A DNA stretch of 64,000 bases from Ustilaginoidea virens (lineage: Eukaryota; Ascomycota; Sordariomycetes; Hypocreales; Clavicipitaceae). Shown one piece after another: positions 10,033 through 22,400 of the stretch (positions are counted from its first letter, which is position 1; every line of letters starts with the position of its first letter). The stretch lies in assembly GCF_000687475.1 (NCBI RefSeq), contig NC_057319.1:5570001-5634000 (forward strand), read 5' to 3'. A program made the translations under genes and the position numbers. Under the pieces are notes generated by a model that was given only the letters and a program-made list of their open reading frames with translations, was not told the origin of the DNA and ran no database searches.

Positions 10033-10479
10033 AAGCGTAATTTTGCTATACTTTCTAAGCAGAGGCCCGCTATAGGCGAAAAAGCCCGCTGCAGGCGGAA
10101 GCTCGCCGTAGGCGGCCCCCGGCAGGGCCCCCAGAGGGCCCCCGGAGGGAAATAATAAAAAATGCATCCTATGATAATATTAAAGTATTTCAAATGCTAT
10201 ACTATACTACATTTTGTCGCTTTGCATTGTGTTGTGTTACTATAGGGCAGGATCCTAGCAAGAGGGTCGCAAGTTGTGATTTATAGTAATATAGGTCGCT
10301 CTTTTCTATAATATAAAATGCTATATACTATCCTAACCCTCCTCTTAGGGCTGTTTTTCTACCCTTTTAACCCCTTACAATCTCTTTCTCTTTCTACCTA
10401 TTAGGTATAATTCCTCTTTTTATTTAAAACCTTTCGTTAATTATCTAATAAAATAACTTTTATTTAGCCTCCTTTTCTA

Positions 10480-13400
10480 CCTCTTAAACCTCTTAGCGGT
10501 AATATTACTAACGCTCTAGATATTCCAGGGAATGCTACTAAAACGCATTAATATATACTTTACAAGTAAGAGAAGCCTATTAATCAATTTATTAACCTTA
10601 AGAACCTAAGCAAACTTATACAGAAGTGCCTTGACTATCGCGATAAGTAGAACGCTTTAGTATATTATATATATATGCTAATATATATAAATGCTAATCT
10701 TTTTATATCTAGAAACGAGTATAGAACCGTTTTATAAAGGGCATTTCTTTAGCAGCCGCCTAGAGTAATAAACATCCTATTAGTAGCGTATAAGCTATAG
10801 AATAATAGCCTTTCTAACGACTTCCTATATTAATCTCTTGGGAATATAATTAAAAACGTCAGGCTTATGAATAATATATAGTAGGAATACTATAACCTTG
10901 GCTATTAATTAATCGTTTCTCTAACTTAATTAGATATACTACTGATTCGATAAGGTTTTTTTATTGAGGGTAGTCTTCTTAAGATACTCTAGAATAAGTA
11001 AGAGCTTGGGCTTAGTAGGTATACTTTATTTCTATATAATATAAAGATTAAGCTAATTAGATTAAGCTATAATTTAATGTGAATATCGAGCTATATAGCA
11101 TACTAGCGAGGTTCCAGACTTAATACCATTAATTGCCGAGCTAATATAAGCTAATTTACCTAAAAATCGTACTTTTTAAAGGCCTTAGGTGTAAGATCTC
11201 TTTAGTAGTCAACTCGATATTATCCCTAGAGGGAGCGTTTTAAATAGCTCTAGGGATAGTCACTTTTTTAATTGCGATATTTACGGTATTACTCGCCCTA
11301 TTACTGCTTATTATAACGGAATAGATACTTATATTTACTATGCTACTAGGCTAGATGCATAATTACCAGCCGAAGAAAAGGTTTATAACCTTTGCTAGTA
11401 TATATATCTACGATAAGAGTTTATTAGTATTAATGGCATCGAGCATATTTACTGCAGAAGATATTATTATGAGTAGGTAAATACCCCTTTTTTAATTAGG
11501 GAATCGGATATTAATCTATTTGCGTCTTTAGTATCTACTATTTTAGGTATTATATTAAGACTTTAGTCTCTTCCTCCGATAGCTATTATAGTACCTAAAG
11601 TAGAGCCTATTCTTTCTGACCCTATTTTTATTAGCGATATTAATAAATATTACCTAACCGGATGCGATTGTAGTTTAATTCAGCAGTAGGTTAATAGTCT
11701 GAATTCTAACGTTATAGAGTTTTGCCTATATTATAAAGTGCGATAGTTCGACTTTAAACTAAAGAACGGAATCTATAGCTCTTATAACTATCGCGATACT
11801 ATTCTATCTGGTCGAGGAATATAGACTTAGCGATATACTAGTCAACTTTTCTTTTAATTTAGTAAAAATAAGCTTAATCCTGGCGAAGTTCCTAGCTATT
11901 TGCCCGAGTTAACCTAGGTAGAAGAGATACTTATTGCTAAGGTTCATATTTATATTATAGTTATAATGTATCGCAGTCAACAATATAGATACAAAGGTTA
12001 TATTATTAACTTTATAAAGAATATTAGCTAGGTCTATAATTAGCTACCCCTTTTGCTAAGAGATCTTAATATTATTATTCTACGTCCTTCTAATCAAATA
12101 AGCCAGCCTTATATAATTAGATAGTTTTATAATTAATTTCGGGTATATTAGAATATTATTCGGGCTTAGCTTATATATCTTCGCTAGAATTATACTGGTT
12201 ATTATTATATTAAGATTATCGAGGAAAATATTAATCGTCTCCCTTAAGATAGCGATATTATAGATCAGCTAGCTATTAAAAATGCTAGTACTATAGAAAT
12301 CGAAGAAGTCTTTTATAATAACGAAGATAACTAAGTGACTATATAATACGAGGCAGTAGTAGTGCCTAACTTTATTGCCGAGTAATAAGAACTTACTAGG
12401 CTATACAATTAGATTTAAGGCGATTAGAATAATCCTCCGATTCCTATAGAGCAGATTCCCCTTTAAATAGTTTAATAGATATATCTTAATATACTATAGA
12501 TGCGTAATACTCCTCTTAATAAATTTAACCGCTTGCAGCTACTACTATTGGAAGCCTTTCTTAGGCTCTTTTTAAATAGTAAAGTAGACTTTATTGAGCC
12601 TTGGGAGCGTAGTATCACTTATTCTAATTATATTAATCGGCTGCTTAAGTATTATAATAGCCGTTTTGCGCGTTACCCTTGCTTCCTATATATTGCCTTT
12701 AATACGCTTATATGCTAATAGGTAAATAAGCGAAGCGCTTACTTTATAAAGAGAGATAACCGCTATAACCTAGTCGATATTAACCAGCTTTGCCTTGCCT
12801 TTAACTTTAATATAGTAGAAGCTAAGGCGTTACTTAATTCTATCGTAAGATTTATAGGTAGTCTTAGGGGCATAAAAGTATATTAGGGAGGCCGAAGATA
12901 CTAGCTTAAGGCTTATATTTATACTCTCGATTGCCTAAATATGTTTATTACCTTTTCTGCTGCTAATCTGTATTAGTAAGATCTTCAAAGGCATATGCCG
13001 CGGTATAAGGAATAGTTATAAGTAGATAACTAAGGCAAAGCTAGAATTGCAGCTAAGAATCTCTAGGAAAACCTTTATATATCGGTATAGTATTTCGAGT
13101 TTTAGTTCTAAATATTTCTTACGTACGTTTTAAAGCTAAAATTCGGCATTATAGAATATTAGTTTTAGTATAAGTAGCAGGCAAAGGGCAGCCTTTATAC
13201 TTACTGCCTATTTTAGATTAAAGATGCCTTAAAACCTAATCTAGATACTAATAAATTAAAGTAAGTATTTGTCGACTTCTAGGGTTATTATATTCTTACA
13301 TTTAATGCCAATCTAGCATATATTAGACTATAGCATTAAGGGAATAATCCCTTAATATCGCTAGTCCTCAATCTAATATTTAACGATTTAGTTAATATTA

Positions 13401-16015
13401 TTAACCGCATATAGCATTATAGATGTAGTAATATATACTATTAGCGATATAAACGACTTCTAAATGGAAAGTTATTTAATAAAACTTACTGCCGGTTTTT
13501 TTTCCTTTGGCTGTATTATTTAGAGCTAATTGTTACTATATAATTAAACCCCTAATATATAGTATTCGATAGAGTACGAAATAACTCTTATATAAATAAT
13601 TATAATCCAACAACTGTGCTCTTATGGCTAGCTAATATCGACTTTACGCTATATATAAGCTTATAGGCCACTATTAACTATATTATGAAGTACTATAGTA
13701 AATCGGAAAAGAAATCGATTAGTTATAAATAGATAGCAAAAGAAATTCTTCTATAAGTCAATTCTAGCTATAGGCTTATCGGCTTTATAGCTAAACTTCT
13801 GAATCGTCTAATTGCTAAGAGAAATTAGTCTGCGCAAAAGGTAATGCATTTATTATTAAATTTTAGACTTTAAGATAGATCTCGTATAGTCTATACTATT
13901 AATTGCTATCCCCTTGATAAATATTAGAATGCTAATTATCTTCCTGCTAAAGGGGATAATTACATTTAATTAACTGCAAATTAGTACTAGAAATATTTTA
14001 GTCGTCCTAATAACCTAGTAGATATTACTTTCTTCCGGTTCTTAACTTGATATAACTTTTCTAAAAAGCCTAAGAATTAGAGAGAGTTCCTAAATATAGT
14101 AAATCGTATGCTTAACTACTTTCCTCGATATAAGGCAAATCCTAATTCTAAAACCTTTAAGGATTTCTATTGGATTAAACTTATACTTTATTATCTATAT
14201 ATAAACTTTAACTAGCTGAAAACTATTAAGGATAAGATATTCGCTACCTTTTATAAAGCGTACTAATATTATAGGGATATTTATAGAGATACTTATAAAA
14301 ACGATTACTATAGAGAACTTCCCCCCCCTTTATTAGATTAATTTAAGGAGGACCTAAACTAGGAAGATAAAGTCCTACGAGAGGGATAATAGGAATTAGT
14401 TAGGCAAATACTATATATAGAACTTGATAATAATAAAGTTCCCCTATTTAGTAATTACGATCTAGATTTAGGTTTCGATTGGTCGTCTTATATTAGGAAG
14501 TATCTTAATCTTTTAGCTTAAAAGAGGGAATATTAGAAGAGTTAGAAGGAGGTCTTTAACCCTATTATTTCTAGAGGGCCATTTAGCAACTATATTATTT
14601 TAAGCTTAAATATTAAGTAACGCCTTATCTATAATATATTTATAAAGCATCTTGATGATACTTTTGATTGGAATCTTCTAACCTTATTACTACTATTACT
14701 TTAGGTTAATAGTTAGGGAGGCATTAGAAAGTCCTTTATTATCTATGCTCTATTAATTGGGTTAAAGGAATGACTTTTAAGATGTATTATTTATATCGCC
14801 CCTATTGGGATTACTGCGAATAGGATAAATAGCACGACTTTATACTTATTACTTTATCTTCCTATTTCTCGGCAAATTATAGTATTACCTAATCTTTTAA
14901 TAAATAAGCTGGCAGACCTTTAAGCTAAGCTGCGACCTATTAAGTATATTATTATTAATGAAAAGTCTATAATTGGCCTAAAGACTTTTTACTCGGTCGA
15001 TTAATGCTTCCGTTAAATCTTTGCTAATAATGAATACTTTAGCGGCTATAGTGTTATTCTATTTGGAGATTTCTACTAGCTTCCGCCTATATTTAAAAAG
15101 CCTCTATTTAGTGCTAATCTGCTTGCTAATAGTATAGATCTTGCGGGCCGTAATATATATTATACATTTAATTAGACTATTATGCTTAAATAGGTAGTAC
15201 GCTAATAAGGAGATAATTAAGTACTATTTCGTAAAGCTTTTTAAGGGCTTTATTAAGGTCGCCCGACTATTAAGAATTAGCGGCTTTTTTATATACGAAT
15301 TTAAGCGCGGCTCTCTCCTATAGAAGTAAATTCCTTTACTAATACTATTTGTATCTATAGTATGAACTAGAAAGTCTGCGATTATAATTGTGACTATATA
15401 GAGAAACTATCGATTGTAATTATTTAAATTAATGCCTCTTATATAAGCAGTCTTAGCCGTAATGCTAACTCTTAGACTGCTAAAAATCTTTATAAAATCT
15501 TACCGATATGCATTAGGGTAAGAGTCATATTAATAGAGAATATCTAGACCGATATTAGCCTAGTTAATAGTATAATAGGCAGTATAGAAGATATCTATTA
15601 AGATTATAATATTACTAATCCTTATAAGAAGGCGCTAGAGATTATTTTTATATAGCTAAATAAATACTTAGGACCTTTATTCTTCCTATCGCCTAATATA
15701 GCTATAATCGTTCTAATCTTCTATTTTTATCGCGAGTTCGTTAAGGGTAGTCATTTATATAACTATCGCTAATTTCCTCTAACTATAGCATATAGCATTA
15801 TAGTTTATAAGTCCTAAGGAATTATGCTTAATAAAGCTGTAATTAATATCTCTGCAAAGGAGTTCACAATAAGGCTAATATATATAGCTATCTTATGCGT
15901 TAAGACCCTCGAGGGTATTATATTTGATGTGCCTTTTAATCTTAGTACTTTAGTATCGCGAACTAACCTAGATTTTGCTCTTAAGGCGATTAATACTCGG
16001 CGAAGAGAAGCCTAG
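10480..16015 (+). pseudogene. RIP-inactivated Helitron Rep/Pif1-like helicase relic
   Basis: A single long coding relic read on + through many TAG/TAA codons. The N-terminal boundary is uncertain; homology to fungal Helitron proteins is clear from about 11640. Around 12990-13220 it reads HMPRYKE-L then FGIIEY-F-YK-QAKGSLYTYCLF, where the HUH rolling-circle replicase motif (family HTH) has become YTY. Further on come PIF1-type helicase motifs: Walker A at 14716-14732 reads GGIRKS in place of GGTGKS, then NEKS (from DEKS), LFGDFY-LPPI, and near the end AILCVKTLEGIIFDVPFNLS. The changed residues are explained by C-to-T or G-to-A. A functional element would nick and roll-circle copy DNA; this copy cannot. 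The terminal TC/CTRR ends were not located. Confidence 0.88.
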
Positions 16016-16039
16016 ACTATTTATACTGTTTAATTAACC

Positions 16040-16405
16040 CTATTACTATAGGTAAGATGCGCCCTTAGGCGTATCTTGCCTATAGTCGGCCTGGACTTTA
16101 ATAGGCTAGATACGCTTACAAAATAATATATTAATACTATTAAGCGCATCCGGCTTATAGTCAGCCTAGACTCAATCTATAGGCTAGATGTACTTATAAA
16201 ATAATAATATTAATATAATTAAGCGCATCCGGCCTAGGTCAGCCTAGATTCGATCTATAGGCTAGATGCGCTCCCCTATCCTAATAAATTAATTAATATA
16301 AAAGAAACGGGATTATTAAATATTAAGCGCATCTAGCCTATAGTTAGGCTAGACTCGATATATAAGCTAAATACGCTTATGCTAATATTATTCTTATATT
16401 CTTAT
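16040..16405. repeat. Tandem array of palindromic ~80-100 bp units
   Basis: Four degraded copies start near 16045, 16144, 16223 and 16325. Each unit opens with GCGCATCYRGCC and closes with GGCTAGATGCGC, which are reverse complements, so each unit can fold as a hairpin of roughly 50 bases, separated by AT-rich spacers. It lies directly after the Helitron coding relic. Confidence 0.75.
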
Positions 16406-16427
16406 TAACCGTATCTAGCCTATAGCC

Positions 16428-16706
16428 GCTATCTAGGCGGTATATTATTTCTTCTTTAATAGAAGGGATAGTATATCACTCAGGCGTTATAAGCGATTGC
16501 GCTATTTAGGCGGTATATTATTTCTTCTTTAATAGAAGGGGTAGTATATCGCTTAGGCATTATAATAATAAGCGATTGCGCTATCTAGGCGGTATATTAT
16601 TTCTTCTTTAATAAAAGGGGTAGTATATCGCTTAGGCGTTATAATAATAAGCGATTATACTATCTAGGCGGTATATTATTTCTTCTTCAATAGAAGGGGT
16701 AGATAA
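16428..16706. repeat. Second tandem array, four ~80 bp hairpin units
   Basis: Four copies of a unit containing GGCGGTATATTATTTCTTCT, a short loop, AGAAGGGGTAGTATATC, then the spacer TTAGGCGTTATAATAATAAG and CGATTGCGC. The two arms are complementary apart from C/T-type differences, so these too are stem-loops eroded by transitions. Confidence 0.8.
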
Positions 16707-17567
16707 TAGGTATCTAGGAGACGGTTAAAATCAGGATCATTAAAAGATATAGGATTAAGCTGTACAGTCAATTATAGAGTGCTCAATTAAAATAATTATT
16801 ATTATGTTTCGATATATCGTGATACGTATGTAGTATAGTGTGGTATCGCGATAACCTTATTTGCATCCCCCCCCCCTTTCCCCTCCCTCTATTGCAATTA
16901 GTATCAATATGTTATATACTAAAATTAGTAAATTAGTATTTAATCTAAGCTACGAGTAAAGAGGTTGTGTTTTAATGTAGTTAGTAGTAAGGCCAGCATT
17001 ACTAATTTGCTAATAAATACTGCATAAGACCGGCCCTTATGTAGTAGACCTTATTGTAAGAGTATAGGCATTAAGGCTGCTTCTTTGCCTAGTTTAAAAA
17101 GAAGAAACCCCCCTTATTACGGTTAGAAGTTGAGGATAGTAGGTTGGATTAGTGATAGTAGGGTGTTATATGTAAATAGATTAGCTTAGATAGTAATTGA
17201 ATATGCCTTCTACTGTAATACTAATATATAATAGGATACGATTGATAACTAACGACTGACGACTAATAACTAACGACCGACGACTAATAATAACTACTAA
17301 TGACTATTAACTACTAACGACTTATGCTAACCTACGCCGAATAACCGATCGATTAACCGACCGAAATAATTAAGACTATTATATTAACCTAATTACTATT
17401 CTATGCGTATCGGGGGCTTCGGTTACTTAGTGATCTAGGTTATAATGTATTGCCTTGGGTTATTAGACTAGTGCCTAAGGCGGCTGGGTTGTTTATATAG
17501 CGTTAAGTCCTAGCTAGCCGCTTAATTAATACCTCTCTAATCTAATAAGGGTAACCCCTATTTTTTA
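16707..17567. other. AT-rich remnant between Helitron repeats and Gypsy LTR
   Basis: No coding relic recognised. It contains a C-rich patch at 16866-16890 and a degenerate run of CTAACGACTGACGACTAATAA-like words at about 17245-17325. Probably decayed transposon DNA. Confidence 0.45.
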
Positions 17568-17572
17568 GTATA
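17568..17572. other. Gypsy target-site duplication, left copy (GTATA)
   Basis: GTATA directly precedes the 5' LTR and recurs directly after the 3' LTR at 31835-31839, the 5-bp duplication expected from retrotransposon integrase. Confidence 0.88.
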
Positions 17573-17816
17573 TGTCACGGGCTCGGGCTACGCCCGCGCC
17601 ACAATGTGGCTAGGACTCGGGCTGCGCCCGCGTTTAGCCTAAGAAGGGCAATAGACGGAGTCACGGGACTATACTAGGACTCCGATATATATTATGATCG
17701 GGATATAAATAGACTAGATAGAAGGTTCCTATTTGGATCCTTTTCTTTCCTCTTTAGTCTATTTAATACATATTATTGACGCCTATTTGCAGTCGCCCTA
17801 GGGCTAGTCCTTTACA
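17573..17816 (+). repeat. Gypsy 5' LTR
   Basis: 244 bp, TGTCACGGGC...TCCTTTACA. It contains two copies of a GC-rich hairpin word (CTCGGGCTRCGCCCGCG) within its first 75 bases, and a possible TATA (ATATAAATAG) near 17704. Confidence 0.92.
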
Positions 17817-17879
17817 TTTAAATAGACTCTCTTAGCCTTACTATTATAACTCTGTATTATGGAACTAATAATGCAAACG

Positions 17880-18606
17880 TTACACGATATCGAAATAAGC
17901 GCGCCCAATAAGACGGGGGCAGACGGCATAGGGCAGTAGCGCCCCCGACGTAATATACACACCTAAATATAGCAACTTTCTAAGGGTATATAATAAATTC
18001 AATCGCAGATAAACTCTTTATAGGCTTATCTCGCAAAGTAGGCGAGCAAACCCTAACCGGAATACCAACCGGTCCCGGTAATATAATAGGGCAGACCTAT
18101 CCCCCCTACCACTCTCGATGCGGCTTATACCCAACCTAAGCGTAAGCCGATCCCGATAGGGGACCCCTTTAACGGCAAAAAGATAATATTTACCGCCTAG
18201 CGAACCTTTATACAATATAAGCTCGAGGTCGATAAGGACTTTATTAAAGACGAAAAGACGCAATAGATATTTATCTTCTAAAACCTATCTTCTACGGTCT
18301 AATTATAAATCGCAGCCTTTTTTGAAAATAGCGAGGCCTACGATTATAATATAGCGAAATTCTTTAAATACCTCTAACGTCTCTTTAAGGACCTGCATTA
18401 ATAAGACCGCGCGATTACTAAACTTAAGCACTTTTTATGCTAAGGCCCTAAAGAACCTTTCGCTACTTTCTTTATCCGATTTAAGGAAAAACTAGCGCTT
18501 ATAAGAGGAATTAGTTGGCCTAAGGAAGTGAAACTTAAATACCTCTATTCCGCATTAAATGCTAGGATGGCCAATAAGATCATCGGACTTAGGGTCTCCT
18601 ATAATA
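17880..18606 (+). pseudogene. Gypsy gag relic, left part
   Basis: From about 18160 the frame reads DPFNGKKIIFTA-RTFIQYKLEV and, further on, EPFATFFIRFKEKLALIRGI (dash = stop), typical of fungal Gypsy capsid proteins, up to RVSYNNYY where the Copia is inserted. The reading continues at 25255 with YYIAVDRYY, so the insertion split this gene. Confidence 0.8.
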
Positions 18607-18611
18607 ACTAC
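18607..18611. other. Copia target-site duplication, left copy (ACTAC)
   Basis: ACTAC precedes the left Copia LTR and recurs at 25250-25254. The flanks actually share ACTACTAT; because both LTRs begin TAT before TGCAATT, the simplest reading is a 5-bp duplication with LTRs starting at TAT. Confidence 0.82.
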
Positions 18612-19362
18612 TATTGCAATTCTTAAGGTCACTATAAAAGCAGAGCCTTACTAGCTAGCTAGATGGCACAAGACTGTCTGCGACCTGTGAACTAATCTTA
18701 GTATAATACTAGATTTTTCACCAAGTCCTAAGACTATACAAGTGCTATAAAGCAAGGCAAGTGTAAAGGCAAGGCAAATATAAGATAACCAGAAAACGCA
18801 GGGAAGGTAAGAAGTTAAGAGGCATATAGTGCATTAACAGACTCGATTGTGCTACCCTTCTACTACCTAGAAAGAAGGGGAAAAGCTATCCTATATATAC
18901 ACGAAGGAGGGGTGGGCCCAGGCATTCAGGGTAGCCAGTAAGAAGGCTCCCCGTAATGCTCGCTATAATACGTCAGCAACCCCGCTATATCCGACCTTTC
19001 CAACCACCCTAACCACCGCACTAGTAATTAGTCACCACGCTAGTGACTAACTACCACACTAGTGGACTAGCCACCACGCTAGTAGGCCACCACGCTAATT
19101 TAGCAATGCCACACCACGCTAGTAGGCCGCCACCACGCTAGTAGGCAACCACGCTAATTTAGCAATGCCACACCTTTTTTTAACAAGGCCTACCTTACTT
19201 GATATACAGTAAATAATCCACTGAAAATCCTTAAGGTAAAAGGCAAAGGCCTAAGGTTGGTAAGACTACCGTAAGTCCAAGAGGCGGTATAAGGGCCAGA
19301 AGGTTAGTAGGCCAGTAGGGCATTAGGCCAGCAGCCTAGTAGGCTACTATAGGATTTTAACA
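18612..19362 (-). repeat. Copia LTR, left on map (3' LTR of the element)
   Basis: 751 bp. Within it, 19010-19170 is a minisatellite of CACCACGCTAGTAGG-like units repeated about eight times. Confidence 0.93.
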
Positions 19363-19482
19363 CCCCCTCTGATTAGCTACTGTAGTAGCAAGCTAATCGT
19401 ATAAAGGATAGGGAAAGAAAATGCAGTAAAAATGCTAAGGAAAAACATAAGAAAAACCTTAGTAAAAGTAAGTTAGTATAAG

Positions 19483-22400
19483 TTAGCAGGCCCTAAGACC
19501 TAGTAACTCGCGGAACCTAGTAAATTTAGGGCCCGGCAGTGGCTTCGTAAGACCGTCAGCAGGCATACTATTAGTAGGTAAATAGGTAATTTTAACCAAG
19601 CCCAGCTGGGCTTGCTCCCTAATATACCGGAATTTTAATAGCGTATGCTTAGTGCGAGCGTGCTGATTAGGGTCGTTAGAATTCGAAATGGAGCCCTGGT
19701 TATCGCAGTATAGTGGTATAGGGCGTAAAATATCAATTTCTAGCTCCTTACAAAGGTTAGAAAGCCACTGTACCTCGCGGATAGTCTCAAGTAATGCATC
19801 AGATTCAGCTTCTAAAGTAGATAGCACTACTAAAGAGGCTCGCTTAGAACGCCAGCTAATAGGACCACTATTAATAGTAGTCAGGAAGCCTCCAGTAGAT
19901 TTAGAGGTTTCTTTACAGCCAGCAAAGTCGCTATCAGAATAAGCGGCTATAATAGGCTGTTGGTTGCTTTTAGTAGCACTAAAGCAAATAGCTAGGTTCT
20001 CAGTGCCTTTAAGGTAACTAAAGCTGCCTTTTGCAGCATTTAGATGCACATTAGTTGCTTTCGACATAAACCGAGAAAGGTATTGGATAGGAAATGCTAG
20101 GTCGGGCCTAGTCATCATCATAAGCCACATTATAGTGCCAGTAAGGCTCTGATAAAGGCTCTGATCAGTAGGGCTAAGATCTTTTCCACTAGATTCATTA
20201 AGAATTCCTGGTTGAAGTGGAATAAGCTGAGGTTTAGTATCCTGTAAGCCGAATTTAGCTAAGACCTCTGCTATAAATTGGGCTTGGTGTAGCCACAATA
20301 GACCTTCTTTCCTATTTCGTATAATTTGTACGCCTAGGAAGAAGGAAGCCGGACCGCGGTCTTCTATAGCATAGACCTTATGAAATTTTCTTTTTAGCTG
20401 GTTAATATAAGTTATATTTGGACCAACTAATAGGCAATCGTCAACATAGGTAACGATAAAGGTGCTGGTTTGCTTATTATAAAAGACGGCAGCATCAGAG
20501 GCTAAAGGTAAAAAACCTTCACTGGAAATCAGGTCTTTTAGCCGGTGTTGCCATTCGCGGGGTGCTTGTTTTAGCCCGTATAGGGCCTTCTTTAGTAAAA
20601 TAGCTTGCTTAATAGAGGGATTAAAGCCGGCTTCTTTAAGTAAAGTTAGTAGCCGTTGCCGTTGAATATCAGACCAAAGCTTGCTATCGCTATTAGTTAG
20701 TAGTAAGCTCTCTGTAAATTCAAGAAATCCATCAGGAATATCCATATAAATGGTCTCAGAAAGTTCGCTATTTAGGAAGGCGCCTATAAAGTCGATCTGC
20801 TCTATTTCCCAGTTATTACTAGCAGCCAAAGCTAGTATAACCCTCCAGGTAGGTGGGATAGAGGTAGAAGCATAGGTATGCTGAAAGTCCTTTCCTTCGA
20901 CTTGCATAAAGCCCTTAACAACTAATCTAGCCTTATATTTTATAGGCTGATTATTAGCATCCTTTTTAACCCGAAAAACAGGCCTATTGCGTATAATTTT
21001 CCTATCAATAGGAACGCTAGACTTAGGAATAAATTGGAAGACTTTAGTATCCAATAGCTGCTCGAATTCCTTAAATAGTGCCTTTATCCAAAGGTCTTTT
21101 TCTTTTTCAGGGCATCGTAGCACATCCTTCCAGCTATTAGGCGTACCATCAGGGGCCTTTTTAGCTAGCTTACGCTTAGCTGCATAGCAGGAATCCCATA
21201 TCAGGTGGTGTAAAGTATTACCTTCCTGAGGGAATAAGTCGGTAGGGCTAGTAGGGTCGGTAGGGCTAGCAGGTATAGCAGGGCCAACAGGGCCAGCAGG
21301 GCCAACAGGGCTAGCAATATCGGTAGGATTAAGGCTAGTAAGGATATCTATAAGGTCATCCTTTGCCGTAGCCGGGGACTGTATTATAGGACGGTTATCC
21401 AAGGTAGCATTAGTGTTAATAACGCTAGTATTAGTAGGGTCCGGTATGCTTTCCAGGTCATCCGGTATAACATTAGTGTCAGTAATGTTAGTAAGGTTAG
21501 TAGAGTTAGTAGGGTCAGGAATGCTTTCTAGGTCATCCAGTAAAATGGCAGGTTCTCTGCTAGATACCCCCTCTGAACCTATATTTTGCCCTCTATGAAA
21601 GTCTCCTTCCAGGCCATTAGAAATAGGGCCAATACCTTCATTTTGGTAGATAAAGGTGATAAAAGTTGTTTTAGTAACAACCTTTTTTTTTAGAAGGTAG
21701 ACCAGGTAGGTATTATTACCTAGAGTGGCAAGGAGCCTACCAGGCTCGGTACGGGGCGCTAATTTGCGGCTTTTTACACGCTTTTCGTGTGGTATAAGCA
21801 CTTCAATAGCTGCTCCAATAGCCCTAAGGTTAATAAGGTCAGGATAGTGCTCCGGTGTTATCTGGTCGTAATCCTTTAGTAGCTCCTGATAGGGGCTAGA
21901 AGGTCTGTTAGTAACAGCTGTTATATTTACTAGCATAACAACGCCAGTAATTACAGCAGACCAGAGGTTAGATGGTAGCCTTGACCAGGCCATAGTAGCA
22001 CGTAGTCTATCAGCTATAACCCTAATGGACCGCTCAGCTAGGCCGTTTTGTTCGTGAATATAGGGGCAAGATATATTAAAAGTTATGCCCTGTTCGACAA
22101 GCCAATCACTAAGCATTTTGTTGATTTCATTTCTACTATTATAGTGGAATTCAACAGGCGTTTTGCCATATCTGACCTGTAGGCTCTGTATAAAGCTCTG
22201 TAATGCTTTAAATACAACAGTGCCTTCCCTATTAGGCAGTAAGTAAAGCCAACGGAATCGGGATTTTCTGTCCACTAATATAAGGGCAACAGGTCGTTTG
22301 TTGTATGGCATAGGTGATATAGCAAAAGTATCACCTTCTATAATATCCAGGCATTTAGCTGGATTAGGTATCGCATCTTTAGAAGGTCTTCTAACCTTCT

